Shown here one piece after another: positions 57,487 through 64,000 of a DNA stretch of 64,000 bases; within the stretch, counting starts at the first letter, position 1, and every line of letters begins with the position of its first letter. Where the stretch lies: NCBI RefSeq assembly GCF_030272615.1, contig NC_081408.1, positions 619,806,476 through 619,870,475 of the forward strand, read 5' to 3'. This DNA comes from Cryptomeria japonica. Lineage: Eukaryota > Streptophyta > Pinopsida > Cupressales > Cupressaceae. A program made the position numbers and the translations under genes. The notes under the pieces were generated by a model. It had not been told where the DNA came from. It saw only the letters and a program-made list of their open reading frames with translations, and did no database searches.

Positions 57487-60400
57487 TTAGTCAACCTTTT
57501 CCAAAAATTTCTCAGTTTCTTCTGAATTAAGAAAACCATAATGTGATTTAATTTTCTCTATCTCTTGTATTGTCACAACAAAGAAAGAAGTATCATCAAG
57601 ATCAATGATTCCTTTAACTCTTGCTGACAATTTAACTCTTATCTCCTTAAGCCATATTTGCTTATCTTTTAATTGATCCGGATTAGCAAAAATTCCTAGG
57701 AGCAACTCAAAAACTTGATCAGTGTATTCCTTCTTACACAAATTAACCTTTCTATCCACATTATCCACCTCTTTTGCCAATTGCATTAAGACTTTAGCAA
57801 TATCAGAAGTGGATTTGATAAGGGGATTGGCTCTTGCTTCATCACAGGATATACACATGAACTCTAGATTTTGCTCCCTAGGCCTCCATCTATCAAAAAT
57901 GGGTGTCAAAATGGCCTTACCTCTCCTCAGCTCATTCCATATCTCCATAATTTTTCCCACATTGTTGTAAAGCAATGAGGCATTTATTGTATTTGCAAAA
58001 CTGGAGACTGTGGCTCTTACTTTCTCCTCATATTTCCCTACATATAAGGCCTGAGCCTGTTTCAAGTTTTCTAGTTCTTGAGGAGTAATCTCAATCATTT
58101 GAGAGCTGGAGGGTGCTGGAGATGGTGGAAATTCAATGATAGGGCTAGTAGGTGGAGGTCTTGTAGGAGAAGAGGAAATCATCAGTGTTGAAGACTCACC
58201 TTGTTGGTATTGTCCCATCAACTGGCTCTGCAGCTTAACAATGATGCTATCTTTACCTCTTACCTCCTCCTTGGCACTATTATAGGCCTTCAAAACTATT
58301 TCCAACTTAATTTGGAGGGCCTCTTTTTCTTTGGCTTCCTTCTCTGCCATTGCAACACTGAATTTTGTAGTTTCTAACATAGTACTAGCATCCTCTACTA
58401 CCCCTGTACTCTGTACTCTCTTTACCATCATTCCACCAAGGTAACTTGACCCTGGGGTGTCTTTGCCTTTCTTGCTCTCATTTCTCTTGAGAGACCACAT
58501 GAGTAGTGCAACATTATCCTTATTGAAGGTAACCCCTTCCATGGGTTTGGTCTCTTTTCTTACTGCATCTAACACCAGGGCATCTACAATATCCCACTCT
58601 GGCAAGATAAGCACTCCAGCTTGTGCTACCATATCCCTTCCCTGCTCAAGGGTGATGGTCTTGAATTTTCCCATCATCTCTTGTTTTATTTCTTCTTCCA
58701 CTGAGGCTGGATCTTTATTGGGTTGCTCAGCTTTTCTTTGCTCACATCTAGCATTATATCTATCTATATGTTGTTTCCAAATGAATTGCATGAATGCTTC
58801 CGATGTGACAAAGTTGTCATCAGCTAGAAAGGAACTACTTGCCTTTTTTATCTCAGGATCCCACTCCTGGCCTTTAAGTTCAGTGGAGGTGATACCCATT
58901 TCAGCATCAATGGGTTCTTTTAGCATCCCTTCCTCCACTTCATCATAGGTGTATGCAATTTCCCCTAAAATACCCAACTGCAAGAGGCGTTCAGCTGCTG
59001 CTTGTTCATCTCCTATATGGATAGGGGATTGGGATGGGGAATACAAAGGTGTATCTCATTGCACTTCCTTCCCCACCCTTTGCTTCTTTGGGCTGTCTTG
59101 GATGTCAATGACATCTTGTATCTTTCTCTTTCCTTTGGATGTAGAGGGCTCCCCTGTTGTAGGCACCAGCACACTATAACCTGATTTCTTATGCAAGGTA
59201 TAATCACCAGGAGGAATTATTTTGCTAGAAGCTGACCTGCTTAGGATCATTTTGGCCTTTTCAGGGTTGCTCTTGATCACAGCTTCCCTCTTCTCCTTTA
59301 GTGTTTGCATCACATCCTCAAAGCAAACAATCAAAAACTTTATTTTTTCTTCTAGTGGGAATAAGCTAGACAATGGGTCATAGCTAGCATCAAACTAATG
59401 CACGAAATCCAAGGCTTTCTTATAAGCCACCCACTTTTCTTTCCTTAGCTCCTGCTCATCTAAATCAAACTCATTTCTGATGAGGTCTTCAGGAAACTGG
59501 AATTGATGAGGCTTACCTTTGCATGCTACCTTCTTCCTAAACACACCATTGAAGAAGTCCTCTAGATCAACACACCTGGACACTACAGTGGACAAATGAT
59601 AAGGCTTGAGGAAATCCTCAAAGTAGTTCTAGCCTCCCTTGTTTATTACAAATTGGTGGGCTATAGTAGTTGCAGGGAAAATAGTCCCTTTACCTCTGCC
59701 TGTCAACTCTGCTTCTTGTAGGCCACCAATTTGCCTAAGGATCTCCGCTATTCCCACTTTAAGAGGGACCTGGTAAGGTAACAAAAATGGAGTGCCCCTG
59801 AAACCAAAAACTCTGAAAACTGTGGAGACTGGATACAAATAAATGTCACCTCAGTTATGAATAATTTTTATATTCTCTGCGAATTCTTTTGGCCTTATGA
59901 ATTCTAGAAGAACCTTGGGGACTCTTGGGTTATCAAAGCAGAGGAGAGTCCTTATTTTGGATGCAAAATATTTATCAAACTTCAAAAAACTAGCATCCTC
60001 TCTGTCCCATGACAACACAGTACTCCACAACTGCACTGGCATTTTTTCTCCTTCCTTCTCCTTAACAAGGTCTAGCCCATTGGCAAAATAATCACCACCT
60101 TTGAAGAGAAAAAGGTGCATTAGGAGTGAATACCATCTGAAAGGTCTGTCCACCTTTCCATTCTTTATTCCTATCAACCCTCCATGGATAGCATCAGCAA
60201 TGAAAGAGGCATAATCAAAAGTGATAGCAAGAGAAGGATTTAAAATCTGGGCAATCATTAGCAAGTAATGATTTGGCATATTTGCTTCAACATCTTCTCC
60301 TAGAACTTCACAAAGTGCCCAATACATTCCTTTAGCCCTCAAGGTAAACATACTTAATGAGAAGGGCTCTTGTGTGTTGGGTCCTACAACTGCTAACCCT

Positions 60401-60941
60401 CCTATTTTCACAAAAAGTTCCTTAAGAGGCCCATTCCTAAGATGACTCCTCTATGCACCGTAAACTTGGGCTAATGATGTGAAATTTATAGGTTCTAAGA
60501 AGTTTGTGAACTCATTAAGCCCAAATGCTATCCTAAACTCTTCAGCATTAATTTCCACAAGGGTTTTCCCATTTACATCCCAGATGCCTCTTGTGACTGG
60601 ATCATAATTTAACGCCATTTGGGTTAGCAGGTCTATGTCCATGAATACCCCTGGGACTACTAACTTCCCAACATCCAATTCTCAAATACTGTTTTGAGGG
60701 GTAGGAGAATTTCTCATTCCGAATCCAACTTTAAACAACCCCAACCTAGACAATCCAACCTATGGGTCTCTCAACCAATTACCTTTATCATATAATCCTT
60801 CTCCTATCTTCAAATGAGGAGCTCTAGGCACTAACTCTTTAGCCTTGGATGCCTGATTGGTTGACAATGTCAACTGTTCTAAAAAATCATCACACACACT
60901 TCTTTCTAAATAGTGCCGGAGAATTCCCTTTTAGGAGCCAT
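57487..60941 (-). pseudogene. Element H ORF, unknown protein of about 1,150 codons
   Basis: The likely start is MAPKREFSG at 60941, with one frameshift near 60915. From there a single frame runs to the stop at 57487, broken by seven or so stops, mostly TAG or TGA at positions where CAG or CGA is plausible. The last 519 codons (59046-57487) are open. Residues 90-400: globular (LTQMALNYDPVTRGIWDV, EEFRIAFGLNEF, ASFIADAIHGGLIGIKNGK, RWYSLLMHLFLFKGGDYF). Residues 560-640: KRKIQDVIDIQDSPKKQR, a nuclear-signal-like cluster. Residues 860-920: coiled coil (KEKEALQIKLEIV) and a Pro/Ser linker (SSSPTRPPPTSP). C-terminus helical (RWRPREQNLEFMCISCDEA). The N-terminal pattern loosely resembles plant-mobile-domain or PF20167-type proteins. 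No catalytic motif recognised. Confidence 0.75.
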
Positions 60942-61418
60942 TTTGAAAATTCAAGAAAATGAATATCACTCTTAAACAATCCTGCAACGAATGAATTATC
61001 TTATTTAAAACACTACACAAGAATTGCTACAAAATATGAGAGAACCTGTTCTTTGCTTGAAGGAAATTGCTCTGCAACTGAACCGACTCGCTCTATATCT
61101 GATGAAAATATTTGTACTCAGGGCCTTAACTATAACATTGATTCTGCATGCTTCGACCGTCCCTTCAAAATTAAATTCATACGAGAATTCATATTTTTTG
61201 CTCCAACGGGTCACAACATTCCTGCAAGTGTTTCACTTTTACTGTTTCGTTACTGACGGCTTTGGCTTTGTTCTGGGTCCCACTTTTCTATTGGCTACAT
61301 AATACCACATGGCACCCAACCATTGGCCTTGAAAATCCCTTCGCATTCCACTTGATACTGGCCGCGTGTCTTTCTTTATACTGCGGTGGGCCCACACCTT
61401 CTTCTTAGACTACGTGTC

Positions 61419-62240
61419 ATCATGACATGTGGATGGTTCTCGTTCACTCTCGTTATTTCACGGGCATAAAGAGTGAGCATTTTACCCTTGTGAAATAGTG
61501 TGGGCTGTTGGATCATCTCTCAAGTTGATCCGCATTTAATCCTTTGAAAAGGCTCTCAGGAGGGGTGGGCCCGCTAACTCGTCATGAACACCTGGCATCC
61601 AGTCACCTGCGAAGCTGATTTGTCACTCTGTCATTTGCCAGAAGGAAACCATGGGGGCCCCACTTTCATCTTCACAGCCATATCCTCTAGGTCATCATCA
61701 TGACACGTGGACGGTTCTCGTTCACTCTCGCTATTTCGTAGGCATAAAGAGTGAGCATTTTACCCTTGTGAAATAGCACAGGCCATTGGATCATCTCTCA
61801 AGTTGATTGGCATTTAATCCTCTAAAAAGGCTCTCAGGAGGGGTGGGCCCACTGACTCGTCATGAACACCTGGCATCCAGTCACCTGCGGAGCTAATTTG
61901 TCACTCTGTCGTTTGCCAGAAGGAAGCCACAGGGCTTCAATAAATTATTAACAACTGTACCTGCCAGGTCATCTCCACCTGCAACCTGACTCACCTCTAG
62001 GGCCCGCTTTGAACCTTTAATCCTGACCCGCTGACTATGGTGACTTGTGCCACATGCCACCTTCTAATATGCCAAAAGAAAGCCACGGGGCTCTAACTAC
62101 TCTGGACAGCTACACCCTTTACTTCCTCCATCATGACACATGGACAGTTCTCATTCACTCTCGCTATTTCACGGGCATAAAGAGTGAGCATTTTACCTTT
62201 GCGAAATAGCGCGGGCCGTTGGATCATTCGCGAGGTGCGC
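61419..62240 (-). repeat. GC-rich dispersed repeat, three copies, upstream of H ORF
   Basis: Copies at 61419-61652, 61696-61930 and 62129-62240 (the last shorter) share CATCATGACA(T/C)(G/A)TGGA, CACTCTCG(T/C)TATTTC and GCATAAAGAGTGAGCATTTT. The first two also share GGCTCTCAGGAGGGGTGGGC and AACACCTGGCATCCAGTCAC. A partial fourth lies at about 62060-62095 (GCCAAAAGAAAGCCACGGGG). They lie 0.5-1.3 kb upstream of the ORF start, where a promoter would be. Copy 2 holds CACGTGG, a G-box core. This stretch is clearly more GC-rich than its surroundings. Confidence 0.85.
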
Positions 62241-62559
62241 ACTAGTTGCTGGGCCCGACAACTTTAGGAGAAAGACATATAAGGCACAAAATTTTTGATT
62301 AATTAACATAACCGCCTAGGCAAACAACAAGGGGGGACACTTCCTACGACCCCATGACCCATTACTTAAGTGAATAAAGTAATGGAATATTAGAAACTAG
62401 AGGGTTTAAAACAAATACAATAGGATCTAAAATCAAAAACCCTTAAACCCTTAAAGTCTAGAACAAAGCTAAAGCATTTGGAATTACACCCTATTCGGAA
62501 AATCAACATACCATAGCCAATCATGAGAAAAGAAAAACCCAATTTTAATTAGTGATAAT

Positions 62560-63148
62560 AGGTCTCACCTTCCTCATGACTAGAATAACCAAGTCCATTA
62601 GTATTCTTGACAGGTTTGGCAGATTCAAGCTTTTTCTCTAGCTTAATAGTACTCTTGTTGAACTTAGCAAGTATTTCCTTTGACTCAGAGAGTTCTTAGG
62701 AAATAGCAGCATTTGTTTCCATCAAGTTTTCATTCTCGAAGATGGCCATGTTTAGTTCTCCTTGCATGTCTTCCTTTTCCACTTTTCTCGCATGGATTTG
62801 AGTAGTTAGGGCATTGATCTCTTGCTCCAACTTGGAGATTTCATGATTTTTGTCTTTTACTAGATCTTCAGCTTTCCTCTAGTTCTCAAGCTCTTGGCAT
62901 ATTTGAATAGTCAGTCCTTCCAACTCTTTTCTTAGGTTGCAATTGGATTCATTCAGCTTATCTACTTCTTGGATTAGGGCTTCCATGTTCACTTCACTAG
63001 AAGAACTATTTTTAGATAGCTCCATCAGCTTTTCAGCATGTTCTCTCCTTTTTGCTTGAGAGGCCTTATATTTGACCATAAGATCATCATAGGCTTGCTC
63101 AGACTGAGTGAGCAGATGAGTAAGTTCCCTCATAGTGTATTCCCCCAT
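62560..63148 (-). pseudogene. Element 2 gag, N-terminal part
   Basis: It starts MGEYTMRELTHLLTQSEQAY at 63148 and continues as a coiled coil (KRREHAEKLMELSKNSSSSE, NLRKELEGLTIQICQELEN). After a stop it runs on with RKAEDLVKDKNHEISKLEQE to LESAKPVKNTNGLGYSSHEE, where element H interrupts. The upstream frame is also open towards the primer site. Two stops are present in 200 codons. The single copy of the 64-codon block shows that the element 1 duplication is secondary. Confidence 0.85.
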
Positions 63149-63182
63149 ATCTCTCTCGAAGTGGTTAGACTTATAGAAAGGT

Positions 63183-63196
63183 GAGCTCTGATACCA
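63183..63196 (-). other. Element 2 primer-binding site
   Basis: TGGTATCAGAGCTC on the - strand, two bases inside the 5' LTR; a perfect match to the iMet-type site core TGGTATCAGAGC. Confidence 0.93.
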
Positions 63197-63198
63197 AT

Positions 63199-64000
63199 TG
63201 ATGAATACTAAGAGGGGGGGTGAATTAGTATGCCAAAAATTAGAGTACTTAAACACTTTACTAGACTAACAGTAAACCGGTAAAACAGTTTAACAGACAA
63301 ACTAGTTAGCACACATGCAAACCAGATAGAAAATAATGCATTTACCAACAGAAGCACAAACACCATAACACAAGATATTTTGGCGTGGAAACCCAAATGG
63401 GAAAAACCATGGTGAGATGAAACTCACAAGTAACTATCTATAGAATAGGAACTAGACCGATTAAGGTCATACAATGTTCTTTACCAGAACAGGTCCTATT
63501 AGGAATCTCAATCTCTGTTACGAGATAAGTCCGATTAAAGACTACCTTGCAAGAGGATTTTAGATCCACATATGTGAACCACCTTGTTAGAGGATTTACA
63601 AAAGGCTTTTGGGCCTACCCGGTTAAGGGCTTCATACTTGTCGAAGATGTGAGTAATCAACAAGTGAGTGATCTACCAAATATCACAGATTGGTTAGTTA
63701 GATCCTTGATAGCTCATTCCTAATGTATTCCAGCATTACTTCAGTCTTCAACACATTCACACTCTAACTAATCAACCACCTTAAACGCTAGCAACAACCT
63801 AAAACCCTAGACATGATGTCCTTATAAAGGAATCTGATTGCATGTTGGTCCAATAGGATTACATTACAATTTCCTAAGTTCAATGCATCTAGACATATTC
63901 TGTAACATGACACAAAAAGCACCGTTAAAGTGTCGGCACCGTCAACCAATTGGTGGATGGTAACTCATCAAAAAGTATTACCGGTTCATACAAATTATCG
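63199..64000 (-). repeat. Element 2, 5' LTR (partial, cut by window end)
   Basis: It matches the 3' LTR of the element from its inner end (GGGGGGGTGAATTAGTATGC on the + strand) for 802 bp, to the end of the window. Confidence 0.93.

Larger units (their letters stand above)
56370..62559 (-). mobile_element. Unclassified element 'H', 6,190 bp, with 6-bp target duplication
   Basis: Both flanks carry AGGTCT (56364-56369 and 62560-62565). The uninterrupted gag of element 1 has the empty site with one AGGTCT, and removing H plus one copy restores the gag frame. H is therefore a complete insertion. On the - strand it starts ATTATCACTAATTAAAATT, has about 1.6 kb of noncoding sequence with GC-rich repeats, one long ORF (60941-57487), about 1.1 kb of noncoding sequence, and ends GAAGATAACA. 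I find no LTR pair, no poly-A tail, no Helitron ends, and only a five-base inverted match (TTATC) at the ends. No transposase or RT motif seen. Confidence 0.8.
50619..64000 (-). mobile_element. gag+ORF2 element 2, interrupted, runs off the window
   Basis: Same structure as element 1: 3' LTR 50619-51697, polypurine tracts, ORF2, gag, primer site, and the 5' LTR from 63199 beyond the window end. No pol domain occurs. Without element H the interior is about 5.3 kb. It inserted into the copia C gag; the left flank is GTAGA (50614-50618), and the right flank is not in view. It is less decayed than element 1 and shows the ORF2 frame best. Confidence 0.9.

Noticed and set aside
57722-58948. Open frames on the + strand opposite the H ORF (57722-57970, 58457-58948)
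   Set aside because: They mirror the longest open part of the - strand ORF and show no domain pattern of their own.
61419-62240. Possible CRISPR-like or satellite array
   Set aside because: The copies are few, long, diverged and unevenly spaced, with no spacer structure; a nuclear plant context makes CRISPR implausible.
56370-62559. LTR retrotransposon interpretation of element H
   Set aside because: I compared the outer 1.1 kb on the left with the outer 1.6 kb on the right and found no matching repeat, primer site or polypurine tract at the expected places.
56370-62559. TIR transposon interpretation of element H
   Set aside because: The ends TGTTATC and GATAAT share only five inverted bases next to the target duplication, too short to count as terminal inverted repeats.

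Overview
The window reads as a nest of decayed transposable elements from a land-plant nuclear genome. A large, repeat-rich seed-plant genome, possibly a gymnosperm, is likely, but that is inference. Evidence: Ty1/copia and Ty3/gypsy retrotransposons with tRNA-iMet-type primer sites, a CACTA transposase gene with spliceosomal GT/AG introns, plant-mobile-domain sequence and a captured exon resembling plant SPT6. I see no intact host gene, rRNA, tRNA, CRISPR array or bacterial operon. Nearly every coding stretch carries stops or frameshifts, many explicable as C-to-T decay (CAG to TAG, CGA to TGA).

Layout. 1-390: end of a copia RNase H. 391-4483: an LTR with primer site joined to the 3' part of a gag+ORF2 element and a different LTR. 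4504-9689: gypsy family 1 pol (+), split by a 1,857-bp hAT-like element (4677-6533) that itself holds a solo LTR. 9690-14529: complete Tnt1/Tork-like copia 'B'. 14530-17313: plant-mobile-domain pseudogene (-) and local repeats. 17314-23981: complete copia 'A' with LTRs above 1 kb. 23982-26540: duplicated segments, one carrying an SPT6-like exon. 26560-29447: CACTA TNP2 pseudogene with eight recognisable exons. 29453-32945: 3' half of copia 'D' (-). 32946-41049: complete gag+ORF2 element 1 (-). 41050-45042: 3' part of a second gypsy copy (-). 45043-46762: 3' part of an unclassified element 'G'. 46763-50618: copia 'C' (-). 50619-64000: gag+ORF2 element 2 (-), running off the window and interrupted by the 6,190-bp element 'H' (56370-62559).

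Two systems deserve attention. First, gag+ORF2 elements 1 and 2 have LTRs, primer sites and polypurine tracts, a gag with a long coiled coil and four zinc knuckles, and a second ORF of about 1,090 codons, but no protease, integrase, reverse transcriptase or RNase H. They must be mobilised in trans; the copia elements here, which share their LTR-end signature and multiple polypurine tracts, are plausible helpers. Second, element H lies in the gag of element 2 with a perfect 6-bp target duplication, confirmed by the empty site in element 1. It carries one frame of about 1,150 codons with no polymerase motif and has neither LTRs nor convincing terminal inverted repeats; I cannot assign it to a class. 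The N-terminal parts of ORF2 and of the H protein share a sequence pattern that may reflect one family of plant transposon-borne proteins.
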